Assembly (NCBI GenBank): GCA_018401435.1
Contig: JAGYJW010000028.1
Location: forward strand, 1-64,000
DNA: 64,000 nt
Direction: 5' to 3'
Source of the DNA: Deltaproteobacteria bacterium
Lineage (GTDB): Bacteria > Myxococcota_A > UBA796 > UBA2385
The translations under genes and the position numbers were made by a program. Numbering within the stretch: the first letter of the stretch is position 1; each line of letters opens with the position of its first letter. Below the pieces are notes generated by a model, which was not told where the DNA came from, made no database searches, and saw nothing but the letters and a program-made list of their open reading frames with translations. Below, one piece after another: positions 47,927-58,084 of the stretch.

Positions 47927-49360
47927 TCAATCGTCGATGACGGGCAGGTGCATCCAGCGCCCCCGGGCAAAGACCACGCCCAGGGCGAGGCCCCGCACCG
48001 CCCAGTCCAGGGTGGTGCCGATCCAGATGCCGAGCAGGCCCATGTCCAGCTCGACCGTCAGCCACCAGCAGGCGGCCAGGCGCACCACGACCGGCCCCAC
48101 CAGCGCCACCACCATGGGGCTGCGGGTGTCGCCGGCCCCCCGCAAGGCGCCGGCCAGCGAGTCCGAGATGGCCATCAGCGGCTGGGCGATGGCCGCCACC
48201 CGCAAGCAGCGGGCCCCTAGCGCCACCACCTCTGCATCAGGGGTGAACAGGGTCACCAGCTCCTCGGCAAAGACCAGGAAGATCACAGAGACCAGGCTGA
48301 GGGACACCGCGCCCAGCCCCACGCTCAGCCAGCCGCAGGTGGCCGCAGCGGCGGGGTCTTGCGCCCCCAGCTTGCGCGCCACCAAGGACGAAGAGGCCAC
48401 CCCAAAGCCGGCCGCCGCGATGAAGCCCAGGCTCTCGATGGCGATCAAGCTCTGGTTGGCCGCCGTGGCCACCGCCCCCAGGCGCCCCACGATGCTGGCG
48501 AAGACCAGAAAACCCACATGGAAGATGAGCTTTTCGCCAAAGGCCGGTCCCGCGATGCGCAGCACCGGCCGCATCAAGGCCCGAAAGCCCGCCCAGGCCT
48601 CGGCCAGGGGCAGGCGCCGCCCCGAAGAATTGCCCAGGGCCCACACCGTCAGCAGCGCCTGCGCCGTGAAGGCCGCGGCGGTGCCGATGGCCGCACCCGC
48701 GATGCCCATCCGGGGCGCCCCCCACCAGCCAAAGAGCAGAAAGCCCGACACCCCCAGGTTGATCAGCCCCGTGAGGATGCCGATGCGCATGGGCGTCTGG
48801 GTGTCGCCGGCGGCCTGAAGGGCCACCGTGCCCGACGCCGCCACGAAGACAAAGGGCAGCAGCGGATAGACGATGCCCATGTAGATCGAGGCATGCTCGC
48901 GCAGCACCGCCGTCTCCGGGCCGCTGCCCGTCATCAGCGCCGCGATCGGATCCCGGGTGACAAAGCCCAGGACCGCGGTGATCACGCCGATGCCCAGGGC
49001 AAAGAGCAGGGTCGCTGCGGTGGTGCGCTCTGCCCGATCGGTCTGGCCGGCGCCCGATGCGCGCCCCACCACGGCCAGCGTGCCCGCCGCGAAGGCCCCA
49101 AAAACCGAGTGCACCGACCACAACACCGGCCCGCTCACCTGCATCGAGCCCAGGGCGTCGGCGCTGAATCGACCCAACATCAGCCGATCGGTGAAGAAGA
49201 CCAGGGTGCCCGCCAGACCAGCCACGATGGCCGGAAAGGCGAGGCGCACGACCTCGCGGGCGAGGGTGGAGAGGGCAGAGGGCGGGGACACGCCGTCGTC
49301 TACCCGGGCCCGGCCCCGGCGGCTAGATCGAAAAGGCCCGCTGCCCCTGGCGCTGTCCAA
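47927..49360 (-). CDS. MATE-family efflux transporter (second of two)
   Basis: Up to 477 residues with about twelve membrane helices. REVVRLAFPAIVAGLAGTLVFFTDRLMLG is the opening helix; ALQAAGDTQTPMRIGILTGLINLGVSGFLLFG and the later DSLAGALRGAGDTRSPMVVALVG are the internal-repeat G-D-T-x-x-P blocks of MATE exporters. The track start is TTG at 49360; a GTG at 49291 would give a more typical N-terminus and I cannot decide between them. It exports unknown amphiphilic or cationic compounds by a Na+ or H+ gradient. It shares little sequence with the MATE at 5619-7004. It converges with the TPR gene (3 bases apart). Confidence 0.9.
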   Translation of the reverse strand: MDSARGSGPFRSSRRGRARVDDGVSPPSALSTLAREVVRLAFPAIVAGLAGTLVFFTDRLMLGRFSADALGSMQVSGPVLWSVHSVFGAFAAGTLAVVGRASGAGQTDRAERTTAATLLFALGIGVITAVLGFVTRDPIAALMTGSGPETAVLREHASIYMGIVYPLLPFVFVAASGTVALQAAGDTQTPMRIGILTGLINLGVSGFLLFGWWGAPRMGIAGAAIGTAAAFTAQALLTVWALGNSSGRRLPLAEAWAGFRALMRPVLRIAGPAFGEKLIFHVGFLVFASIVGRLGAVATAANQSLIAIESLGFIAAAGFGVASSSLVARKLGAQDPAAAATCGWLSVGLGAVSLSLVSVIFLVFAEELVTLFTPDAEVVALGARCLRVAAIAQPLMAISDSLAGALRGAGDTRSPMVVALVGPVVVRLAACWWLTVELDMGLLGIWIGTTLDWAVRGLALGVVFARGRWMHLPVIDD

Positions 49361-49451
49361 AGCCTTTCAATAAAGTAGAGGGGCGATTCGGCGGGTGCCC
49401 GGGCGGCATCTTCAGGAGCGCTTCGACGTGGCCATCCCGGCCGCATGGCAG

Positions 49452-49472
49452 GACAGGCGCCTTCAGCCTGTC
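49452..49472 (+). promoter_or_regulatory. Perfect 7-bp hairpin in the RRM gene leader
   Basis: GACAGGC (49452-49458), loop GCCTTCA, GCCTGTC (49466-49472) is a perfect inverted repeat about 69 bases before the RRM start codon. The loop side also contains the palindrome AGGCGCCT, allowing alternative folds. A structured leader is usual for cold-inducible RNA-binding protein mRNAs. No T-run follows, so it is not a plain terminator. Confidence 0.4.
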
Positions 49473-49540
49473 AGGACTACGGGCCGCCCAACCAAGACGA
49501 GAGTTCCCTGGGGCGCGGCCCTTTGAAGATCGAGAAGAGC

Positions 49541-50254
<714 letters not shown>

Positions 50255-52384
50255 GGGCGCGCGTCTGCGCAGCGATCCGCCTTGTAGAGCATCCAGCCGG
50301 CCATGGCCCAGGGGCGCGGGTCGCCGGGCATGCTGCGGACCGCGGCGTCATAGGCCTTCCTGGCCTCGTCGATCTGGCCCCCCCGCTGGTAGCCGGCACC
50401 AATCCAGAGGTCCAGATCCGTAGCCTGGGTGCCCGCCTTGCGGGCCTCTTGCATGCGTTGCACGCCGGCCAGGGGGTCGCCACTCTCGATCTCGGCGAGG
50501 CCCAGCAGATAGAGGAGGTTGGGGTCATCGGGGGCGATGGCGACGCCGGCGCGGGTGATCTCCAGCACCTGGACGGCGTCGTTCCGGTCCACATAGACCG
50601 CGGCGGCCAGCCGATAGCCGCGGGGGTCCTGCGGGTTGATGCGGCGCAAGCGCTCCGCCAGCTTGAGGGTCAGCTCGGGCTGCTGCAGGCCCCGGGCCAG
50701 GGTGGCGGCGTTGCCCAGGGCCGTGCTGTGTTCGGGCTGCTGTTCGAGCAGGGTCAGGTTGTCGGCCAAGGCGCCGGCCAGGTCCCCCATCTCGGCCCGC
50801 TTCAGCGCCAAGGAGATGCGCGCGTCGGCCATCTGGGGGTGGGCGCGCACCAGGGCCAGGAGCGCGGGGATGGCGCGCTCCGGCGGCAGGGCCTCGGCCC
50901 CGTGAAGCTCGGCCAGCAGGCCCACCTGGTCGCGGGGATCCGGCGCGTCCGGCCCCGCAGCCACCACCACCGACAGGTAGCCCAAGGCCTCCAAAGCGGC
51001 CGCCTGGTCGCCCGAGAGCGGGCCCGGCCGCGGATCGGCCTGCCCGCGCCACCGCTGCACCGCCGCCCCAAGGCCGGCACCGTGGCGGCCGCCACGCGGG
51101 CTGCCGCGCCCCGCGGGGTCCTCGGTCCATGCAGACTCAGTCAGGAATGCGCCTTGTTCCAAGCGAATCGTCTCGTCCTGCGCCATCTGCAAGGCCGCCC
51201 AGCCATGGTGGAAGGCGGGGAACCACGTCTCTGCATAAACGGGCACCGGGCTCAGGGCCTGCCCCTCCACCAGGGGGCGCAGGCTGCGGCCATCGACCCC
51301 GGGCAAGGCGACACCGGCGTAGTCCGCCAGGGTTGGCGCCAGATCGACGCCGCTCACCGGCATGCGCAGAACCGACCTGGCCTTTGGGGCGTCGGGGACG
51401 GGATCGAGCACCAGCGCGGCATCCACGCCGGCGGGCCGCTGGGTCGCGCTGGCCCCCCAGGCCGGGGCGCGACCGCCGCCGCAGACGCACAAGGGCAGGC
51501 CGGCAGGGGGCCGCAGAATCCACGGCACCCGGGTGACCGAGCGCCCCAACAGCACCCCATGCTCGCGCTCGCCATGGTCCCACAGCGACTCGCCATGATC
51601 CGAGGTCACCACCACCAGATCCCCCTCATCGGTGGCGTCCACCAGCCGCTGAAGCAGGCTGTCGGCATAGGCCACCTCGCCCCGGTAGGGGTCGCCCGTC
51701 CAGCCCGGGTGCTCCTGCCAGGGGGTGTGGGGTTCATAGAGATGCACCCAAGCGAAGCGGGGCCGGTCGCCGTGTGCCGGCGCCTTCCACCAGGCCAGGG
51801 CGGCGTTGACCACCTCGGCGCCCGGTAGGGACACCTCACCGAAAACGGGCGCAGCAGCGAGATCCTGGGGGTGAAATGGATCGCGGTATTCGTCGAATCC
51901 GCGGTCCAGGCCCCAGGCCCCATCCAAGACATAGGCGCTCACGAAGCCGCCCGTGGCGTAGCCCCCGGCAGCGAGGGCCTCGGCCAGGGTGGGCACCCCC
52001 TCTGCCAGCCGGAAGCCCCCATTGTCTCGCAGGCCGTGGTGCAGGGGGTAGAGGCCGGTCAGCAGGCTGGCGTGGCTGGGCAAGGTGAGGGGGGTGACGC
52101 TGTGGGCCTCGGTGAAGAGCACACCCTGGGCCGCCAGCCCATCCAGCACCGGCGTGCGCGCGAGGGGGTCGCCATAGGCGCCCACGCGATCCGCGCGCAG
52201 GGTGTCGATGGTCACCAGCAAGATATCGGGCCGCACCGTCGATTCCGCCGCAGGCGGGCCCTCGGGCGAGGGGGTGGGGTCGCAGGCAACCAGGAGCAGG
52301 GGGAAGAAGCGCATCGTCATCCCAAAGCAGGCGCCTTGCCCCTATCGGGCTGTGGCCCCTGCCGCTCCGTGGCATCCTCGCCCC

Positions 52385-53319
52385 ATGTCCCGCCCGCACC
52401 GCACCGTCCTGTTCGCCCCCCTGCTCAGCCTCATCCCGGTGGCCTGTGCGGAATCACCAGAGGCCCCCGCGCCGCCCGGCCACAGCGACAGCGGCGCCCC
52501 AGCGGAGGCCGACACAGGGGATCCTGGCGGCGATGGGGAGGCCGGCGGCTGCCCCAGCGGCGCCCTGGCCCGGCTGGTCTGGGCCGACCGGGACCTCACC
52601 CACGCCCTGATGCCCGGCTTCGCCCTCTCCGTCGTCCCCGAGGTCACCGCTGTGGTCGAGACCCAGGCCACCCTCGAGATCCTCCAGCGCTTCGACCGGG
52701 GGCGCTTCACGTCGGTCACCCTCACGGCCCTGGAGGGCGAGGACCGCCGCCCCCTCTTCGAGGATCGGCTGCTCTGGGGCGAGGACGGGCTGCCGGAGGG
52801 CGAGCAGCGCTGGGTCCCCGACGGCGCGGCGGGCTGGGTCCTGGAGGCTGCCTCCACCTTCCGCCACGACGCGGCGGGGCGCCGGCTGGAGGCCACCCTG
52901 GAATTCGCGGCAGGCGGGCCCGCCCAGCGCCTGCTGTGGACCTGGGAGGAGGGCTGCCTGGTGGCCTATGACCGCGCCGCCGACGACGGCCGACCGGGCA
53001 GCCTGCTGACCTGCACCGCGGGCGACCGGGTGCAGGGGCTGGTGGCCGACGACGGCAGCCCACCCCGCCGCTTTCGGTGGCCCGCAGCCCCACGACGGCG
53101 CCCGGCCCGGATGGACTCGATGAAGATGAAGGCGCTGGCTTCATCTTCGCAGAGGAGTGGACCTGGGATGACCAGGGCGGCCTGCGCACGATTCGCCGCG
53201 CCGACGGCACCGAGGAGCGCCTGGACACCGACGCCGACGGCAGCCTGAGCGCCGCCATCACCGTGCATTCCGACGGCACGGAGTCGCCCACCGCCACCTT
53301 CGCGATCACCTGCGATTAG
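52385..53319 (+). CDS. Lipoprotein of unknown function, apparently frameshifted
   Basis: ATG 52385 opens a lipobox (LLSLIPVAC, Cys21) and an acidic/Ala/Pro linker, then a beta-rich domain (LTHALMPGFALSVVPEVTAVVETQATLEILQRFDRGRFTSVTLTALEGEDRR). Near 53060-53110 the frame becomes Arg/Pro junk (RRRPARMDSMKMKALASSSQ) and ends at 53248. The next frame (track ORF 53077-53319) carries the sensible continuation DEDEGAGFIFAEEWTWDDQGGLRTIRRADGTEERLDTDADGSLSAAITVHSDGTES with an acidic turn-rich end. A one-base deletion joins them and makes 935 bases fit 312 codons. I recognise no family. Surface location is expected. Confidence 0.7.
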
Positions 53320-53696
53320 CGCGGGTTGAAGACCAGCTCCCAGGGGTGGCCCTCGGGGTCGGCGATCCATGCCGCCATCGCCCCCCAGGGCTTGGCGTGC
53401 AGGGGCCGCAGCAAGGCCGCGCCGGCCGCCCGCGCCAGCTCCAGCTGCCGCTCCAGCTCCGGCAAGGAGGGCAGGTTCCAGGACAGGGCCACCGCGCCCG
53501 CGGGCCCCAGCGCCCGGCCGATCTCCGCCGCCATCGCGGGCCGCGAATAGAGCGCGAGCACGAGGGCGTCCAGGGCAAAGAAGCAGTGGTCCGCCCCCTG
53601 CCGGGTGGGCTCTGCACCCAGAAAGCGGGTGTAGAAGGCGGTGGACAGGCCCAGGTCGGCCACGGCGAGGGTGAGGTAGCTGGGGCAGGCGGCCAT
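53316..53696 (-). CDS. VOC/glyoxalase-like protein
   Basis: 126 residues, a single vicinal-oxygen-chelate domain: SYLTLAVADLGLSTAFYTRFLGAEPTRQGADHCFFALDALVLALYS in the first beta-alpha-beta-beta-beta module and AMAAWIADPEGHPWELVFNPR in the second, ending with the usual D-P-x-G-x-x-W-E-x-x-x-x-P. The family includes glyoxalase I, dioxygenases and resistance proteins, so the activity cannot be named. It lies just inside the left 17-bp repeat that flanks the toxin-antitoxin module, with its ATG three bases from that repeat. Confidence 0.9.
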   Translation of the reverse strand: MAACPSYLTLAVADLGLSTAFYTRFLGAEPTRQGADHCFFALDALVLALYSRPAMAAEIGRALGPAGAVALSWNLPSLPELERQLELARAAGAALLRPLHAKPWGAMAAWIADPEGHPWELVFNPR

Positions 53697-53698
53697 GG

Positions 53699-53715
53699 CT
53701 CAGCCCCGCAGCGCC
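53699..53715 (+). repeat. Left 17-bp direct repeat CTCAGCCCCGCAGCGCC flanking the toxin-antitoxin region
   Basis: This 17-base string is identical to 54929-54945, where it comprises the last four codons and stop of pntB (ALRG-stop on the minus strand). Here it has no coding role and lies just upstream of the VOC gene. See the finding on the toxin-antitoxin module. Confidence 0.7.
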
Positions 53716-53905
53716 ATCATGCGGCCGCAGCGCCAAGCTGCGCTGGGGGGCATGGGCGGGCAGGGAATCGCGGTGGGGAGGCTCTGGGCGGGCACTGGGG
53801 GAGGTCCTCGGCGCGGTCGGGGCTGAAGGGGGCACCCATAGCCCCGCCAGGCGGTCGAAGGGGTCCGCTGCAGGCTGCGGCGGGCGCAATGTGCGAAGGC
53901 CAATC

Positions 53906-54496
53906 CTAGCAGGGCACCAGCGCGCCGCCTGCGCCACCGACCGGCCCGGAAGGCATCCACCGCGATTCGTGAAAGCTGACCCGGTTTTCCACCGGGCGGC
54001 GGGGCCGCGGCATCTCGGACGAGACAGGCTGGTCGAGGACCGCGACCGCCCGTTGGATGAGGCTGCGCAGCTCGTCTGCGCCCAGCGCGCCCGCCGATTC
54101 CTCCGGACTCGAGTAGTCGCCCTCACCGACGGGGAGCAGGGCGCGCATTCGCAGGAGCTTCTCGGCGTTCTTGCCCATCGGCCGCTTGTCGTTCTCCCAG
54201 TAGGACACCTGCTGCGGGCTGATATCGAAGTGGCGGGCGAAGTCCTTGCCGCTCCAGCCCAGGTGCTTGCGCAAGAAGCGGATCTCATCGCCATTCAGGC
54301 GGCCGGGCTTCTGGGCCACCACCCGCGCCAAAGCGTCATGCAGACTGGCCAGACCGGGCACCTCGACCTCTTTCTCGCCGCAGCTGGGGCAGGCGTGGAT
54401 GGTGACACCGTCGAGGATGACCGGGATGCCACAGGGGTAGGGCGCGGACCCCGTGACCGGTGGGCTCATCTCGGTGCCGCATTCGGAGCACTTCAT
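53906..54496 (-). CDS. MqsA/YgiT-type antitoxin with XRE helix-turn-helix
   Basis: 196 residues. An N-terminal zinc finger MKCSECGTEM ... HACPSCGEKEVE (Cys4, YgiT type) is followed by an XRE domain: EIRFLRKHLGWSGKDFARHFDISPQQVSYWENDKRPMG, the order of MqsA/HigA antitoxins. The C-terminal tail (about 60 residues, SRWMPSGPVGG) is unusual. It should bind the toxin and repress the operon by binding DNA. It overlaps the toxin gene by 4 bases (ATGA), with toxin first, the order found in mqsRA. The partner toxin is DUF4258-like, not MqsR by sequence. The pair lies between two 17-bp direct repeats. Confidence 0.88.
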   Translation of the reverse strand: MKCSECGTEMSPPVTGSAPYPCGIPVILDGVTIHACPSCGEKEVEVPGLASLHDALARVVAQKPGRLNGDEIRFLRKHLGWSGKDFARHFDISPQQVSYWENDKRPMGKNAEKLLRMRALLPVGEGDYSSPEESAGALGADELRSLIQRAVAVLDQPVSSEMPRPRRPVENRVSFHESRWMPSGPVGGAGGALVPC

Positions 54497-54696
54497 TTGT
54501 CCTTCCTCCAGGCCGTCACGACCTTCAAGCTCCGCGATGAGCGGAAAAGCACCACCACCACCATCTTGTTGGTGTGGACCTGGTAGCGGTGCGTGCCGCG
54601 TTCGAAGGCGTGCCCCGCTGGGTCAACCCACCCCCTCAGCAGCACATTCCGGACGTCCGAAATGGTGAGATCCCGTTGCCCGCGGCGCAAGTTCAT
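54493..54696 (-). CDS. DUF4258-type toxin (candidate), C-terminal ORF
   Basis: 67 residues. LRRGQRDLTISDVRNVLLRGWVDPAGHAFERGTHRYQVHTNKMVVVVLFRSSRSLKVVTAWRKDK has the DUF4258 pattern (R-x-x-x-R-x-l-t-x-x-D-V...l..G, a basic-aromatic middle, and a final V-V-T-A/V-W/Y), a family of RelE-superfamily-like toxins that pair with HTH antitoxins. The track ORF lacks the N-terminal helix expected; that helix is encoded directly upstream in the same frame behind a TGA (see 54724-54828). As it stands the protein may be incomplete. mRNA cleavage would be the predicted activity if intact. Confidence 0.72.
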   Translation of the reverse strand: MNLRRGQRDLTISDVRNVLLRGWVDPAGHAFERGTHRYQVHTNKMVVVVLFRSSRSLKVVTAWRKDK

Positions 54697-54723
54697 GTGT
54701 GGGCTGGAGTAGCTGACAGAGCT

Positions 54724-54828
54724 TCAGTCACCCTCCCGGCCATTGGCGATGGTCCGAATGAGCGCCTGTGCGTCGGCCGCAGAGAGTGGCTCAACGAGCG
54801 CATCGTCCGCTTCGTTATCGGCTGTCAT
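54724..54828 (-). pseudogene. Upstream in-frame piece of the DUF4258 toxin gene (34 codons, ends TGA)
   Basis: On the minus strand an ATG at 54828 reads MTADNEADDALVEPLSAADAQALIRTIANGREGD and stops at TGA 54726-54724. The frame is identical to that of the 54493-54696 ORF, with only nine codons (SSVSYSSPH) between. LSAADAQALIRTIANG followed by VSYSSPHMN is what DUF4258 N-termini look like (helix, then a beta strand and His), so the two probably belong to one gene split by the TGA. Alternatives are a separate short peptide or sequence error. The upstream bases are AT-rich (ctaaagaatagct region), which would suit a promoter. Confidence 0.6.
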
Positions 54829-54928
54829 CACCAATACCTTAGCTATTCTTTAAGCGCAACCCCGCCGCAAATAACCCCAGGCCCCAATCGGAGCCCGTGG
54901 CACAGCCATGGCACACCGGCGGGGGGGC

Positions 54929-54945
54929 CTCAGCCCCGCAGCGCC
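54929..54945 (+). repeat. Right 17-bp direct repeat CTCAGCCCCGCAGCGCC at the pntB 3' end
   Basis: Identical to 53699-53715. On the minus strand it encodes the last four residues of PntB and its TGA stop. Direct copies of a gene's 3' end flanking about 1.2 kb of accessory genes resemble attachment sites left by site-specific integration, but no integrase is present. Confidence 0.7.
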
Positions 54946-56390
54946 GCGACGATGCCCTCCATGCTGGCTTTGGCGTCGCCGAAGCACATCAGCGTGTTGT
55001 TGTGGAAGAACAGGGGGTTTTCCACGCCGGCATAGCCCGCGCTCATGCCGCGCTTGAAGACCACCACGTGCTTGGACTTCCACACCTGCAACACGGGCAT
55101 GCCGTAGATGGCGCTGCTGGTGTCCGTCTCGGCGCCGGGGTTGACGATGTCGTTGGCGCCAATGACCAGGACGAGGTCCGTCTCGGGCAGATCGCCGTTG
55201 ATCTCGTCCATCTCCAGGACGATGTCATAGGGCACGCCGGCCTCGGCCAGCAGCACATTCATGTGGCCGGGCAAGCGGCCGGCGACCGGGTGGATGGCGT
55301 AGCGGACGTTGACGCCCCTGGCGCGCATCTGGGCGGAGAAGTCGTTGACCAGGTGCTGGGCCCGACCCACGGCCATGCCGTAGCCGGGCACGATCACGAT
55401 GGAGCGGGCGTCCTTGGCCAGCTCGGCCACCTCTTCGGGCGTCGCCGACTGGACCTCGCCCTGCTCGGCGGCCTCACCCGATGGCGGGGCCGCGCCGGCG
55501 TTGGCCCCAAAGCCCCCAAAGACCACATTCCAGATGCTGCGGTTCATGGCCGCGCACATGATGTAGCTGAGGATGGCCCCGGAGCTGCCCACCAGGGCGC
55601 CCGTCACGATCAGCAGGTCGTTGCCCAGCATGAAGCCAGCGGCCGCCGCCGCCCAGCCCGAGTAGCTGTTGAGCAGGGACACCACGACGGGCATATCCGC
55701 ACCGCCAATGCCGGCGACCAGGTGCACGCCCAACAGGCCGGCCACCACGGAATTGCCCACCAGCAGCCAGAAGGCGAGGCCCGGCCCCGGGCTTGCGTGG
55801 CCCAGCGCATCTTGCACAAAGGGCACGGCCGCCCCCACCAGGGTGAGGACCAGCAGCGCATTCAGCAGGTGGCGGCCCGGCAGGAGCAGGGGCTTGCCCG
55901 ACAAGGTGCCCTTGAGTTTGGCCCAGGCCACGATGGACCCGGTGAAGGTGACCGCGCCGATGGCCACGCCCAGCCAGATCTCCAGCGAGTGCACGACCAG
56001 GGCGCCGGTGCCGGTGGGGTGGTCGGTGCCCAGCAGGCTGGACATGCCCACCAGGACGGCGGCCAGACCCACGAAGCTGTGCAGCAGGGCCACCAGCTCG
56101 GGCATGGCGGTCATGGCCACGCGCTTGGCCAGGGTGCTGCCGATGGTGGCGCCAACGGCCACGGTGCCCGCGACCAGGCCCCAGGCGGTGGCATTCCACT
56201 TCATGATGTGGGCGAGGACTGCGGTGGCCACCACCGCGATGACCATGCCGATCACGCCGTAGAGGTTGCCCCGCCGCGCGGTCTCCTGGTTGGACAGGCC
56301 ACCCAGGCTGAGGATGAAGAGCACCGCGGCGCCCAGATAGGCCACCGTCGCGACGCCCCGCAGGTCTGAAAACAAGGCTTCAGCGGGCAT
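54930..56390 (-). CDS. pntB: NAD(P) transhydrogenase beta subunit
   Basis: 486 residues from the ATG at 56390 (GGGAGGGG five bases upstream); the track start lies in pntA. Nine hydrophobic helices ([71 protein letters not shown]) form domain II, and the C-terminal NADP-binding domain III carries [39 protein letters not shown] and [13 protein letters not shown]. With PntA it couples hydride transfer between NADH and NADP+ to proton translocation in the inner membrane. It overlaps pntA by 11 bases. Its last codons ALRG-stop lie in a 17-bp repeat copied at 53699. Confidence 0.96.
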   Translation of the reverse strand: MPAEALFSDLRGVATVAYLGAAVLFILSLGGLSNQETARRGNLYGVIGMVIAVVATAVLAHIMKWNATAWGLVAGTVAVGATIGSTLAKRVAMTAMPELVALLHSFVGLAAVLVGMSSLLGTDHPTGTGALVVHSLEIWLGVAIGAVTFTGSIVAWAKLKGTLSGKPLLLPGRHLLNALLVLTLVGAAVPFVQDALGHASPGPGLAFWLLVGNSVVAGLLGVHLVAGIGGADMPVVVSLLNSYSGWAAAAAGFMLGNDLLIVTGALVGSSGAILSYIMCAAMNRSIWNVVFGGFGANAGAAPPSGEAAEQGEVQSATPEEVAELAKDARSIVIVPGYGMAVGRAQHLVNDFSAQMRARGVNVRYAIHPVAGRLPGHMNVLLAEAGVPYDIVLEMDEINGDLPETDLVLVIGANDIVNPGAETDTSSAIYGMPVLQVWKSKHVVVFKRGMSAGYAGVENPLFFHNNTLMCFGDAKASMEGIVAALRG

Positions 56391-58023
56391 GGTGGCCCCT
56401 CCCGTTGCTCTTCGCCGGGCCTTCGCGGCGGAACATCTGCAGCATGCGGTGGGTGACCCGGAAGCCACCCGCGATGTTGATGGTGGCGACCAGGATGGCG
56501 ATGCCACCCAGGATGGCGCCCAGGTCCAGGCGCCCGCTGGCGGCCTGCAGCAGCCCGCCCACGACGATGATGCCCGAGATGGCGTTGGTCACGCTCATCA
56601 GCGGGGTGTGCAGGGCCGGGGTGACATTCCAGACCACCTGCCAGCCCACGAAGCAGGCCAGGACAAAGACGGTGAAGTGTTGGATGAACTCGGCCGGGGC
56701 GAAGAGCCCGATCACCCCGAAGAGGGCGGCCACACCCAGGGCCACCAGCCCGCGGGTGCTGCCGGGCTTCTTCTCGGCCTGGGCGCCGGCGGCGGTCACG
56801 GCCCCGGGCACGCCCGCCTGGGGCAGGGCCTTGGCATCGGGCCGCGCGGATTGGGCGGTGGGCGGCGGCGCCACGGCCTTGCTGGGGTCGGGCGGCGGGG
56901 GCCAGGTGACCCGGCCCTCATGCAGGACGAGGCTCTGCTGCACGACCTCGTCGCTCAGGTCGATCTGGAAGGAGTCGGCCCCGCCCATGTCGCTGAGCAG
57001 GTGCAGCAGGTTCGTGCCGAAGAACTGGCTGGCGTGGGTGGCCAGGCGGCTGGTGAGGTCGGTGTAGCCGATGACGGTGACGCCGTTGACCTCCACCGCC
57101 TGGTCGGGCTGGGTGTAGCCGCAGTTGCCGCCCTGTTCAGCAGCGAGGTCCACCACAATGGAGCCTGGCCGCATGCTATCGACCATTTCTTTCGTGATGA
57201 GGGTGGGGGCGCGCTTCCCGGGGATCAGGGCGGTGGTCACGATGATGTCCACCTCCTTGGCCTGGGCGGCGAAGAGGGCCATCTCGGCGTCGATGAAGGC
57301 CTTGGACATCTGCTTGGCGTAGCCGCCGGCGGTCTCGGCCTGCTCCTCCTCTTCGAAGTCCAGCTCCAGGAAGCGGGCGCCCAGGCTCTCGACCTGCTCT
57401 TTTGCGGCCGGGCGCACGTCAAAGGCGCGCACCTGGGCCCCCAAGGATCGGGCGGCGGCGATGGCCGCGAGGCCCGCCACGCCGGCGCCGATCACCAGCA
57501 CCTGGGCCGGGCGGGTGCGCCCCGCCGCGGTGATCTGTCCGCCAAAGAAGCCGCCGAAGTGGTTGGCGGCCTCGATCACCGCCCGGTAGCCGGCGATATT
57601 GGCCATGCTGCTGAGCACGTCCATCTTCTGGGCGCGGCTGATGCGGGGGATCTGGTCCAAGGCGATCAGGCTGCAGCCGCGGGCGGCCAGGCGCTCGATC
57701 AGCTCGCCGTTCTGGGCCGGCTGCACCATGGAGATCAACAGCTGGCCCGCCCGCGCCTTGTCGGCCTCGTGGGCCCCGTCCGGTAGCAGGTCGGGCGCGT
57801 TGACCTTGATGAGGATGTCGGCGGCCGCCCAGACCGCGTCGGCGTCCGGCAGGATCTCTGCCCCTGCGCTGACGTAGAGGGCGTCGTCCAGGCGCGCCTC
57901 TTCGCCTGCGCCAGCCTGCACCAGCACCAAGAAGCCGAGCTTCTTGAGCTTGCCCACCGTGTCCGGCGTGGCTGCGACCCGGCGCTCTCCGCCCCGGACC
58001 TCCCGTACGATGCCGAGCTTCAT
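56380..58023 (-). CDS. pntA: NAD(P) transhydrogenase alpha subunit (single chain)
   Basis: 547 residues from the ATG at 58023 (GGAGG five bases upstream); the track ORF is extended by antisense of the phosphatase gene. Domain [24 protein letters not shown], the NAD-binding site [44 protein letters not shown], and [15 protein letters not shown] Pro/Ala linker of about 50 residues leads to four membrane helices ([36 protein letters not shown]), so alpha1 and alpha2 are fused as in E. coli PntA (510 residues). It makes NADPH from NADH with the proton gradient, together with PntB encoded next. Confidence 0.96.
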   Translation of the reverse strand: MKLGIVREVRGGERRVAATPDTVGKLKKLGFLVLVQAGAGEEARLDDALYVSAGAEILPDADAVWAAADILIKVNAPDLLPDGAHEADKARAGQLLISMVQPAQNGELIERLAARGCSLIALDQIPRISRAQKMDVLSSMANIAGYRAVIEAANHFGGFFGGQITAAGRTRPAQVLVIGAGVAGLAAIAAARSLGAQVRAFDVRPAAKEQVESLGARFLELDFEEEEQAETAGGYAKQMSKAFIDAEMALFAAQAKEVDIIVTTALIPGKRAPTLITKEMVDSMRPGSIVVDLAAEQGGNCGYTQPDQAVEVNGVTVIGYTDLTSRLATHASQFFGTNLLHLLSDMGGADSFQIDLSDEVVQQSLVLHEGRVTWPPPPDPSKAVAPPPTAQSARPDAKALPQAGVPGAVTAAGAQAEKKPGSTRGLVALGVAALFGVIGLFAPAEFIQHFTVFVLACFVGWQVVWNVTPALHTPLMSVTNAISGIIVVGGLLQAASGRLDLGAILGGIAILVATINIAGGFRVTHRMLQMFRREGPAKSNGRGHHAR

Positions 58024-58084
58024 GCGACCTCCAGCGCGCGCCGGATAAGCCGCTGGAGCCCATTGGGAAAGGATGAAGGGCGCT

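Noticed and set aside
53697-53905. 86-residue minus-strand ORF 53700-53960 as a gene
   Set aside because: Low-complexity Arg/Pro composition, overlaps the antitoxin C-terminus, no ribosome site; its ALRG end is just the 17-bp repeat.
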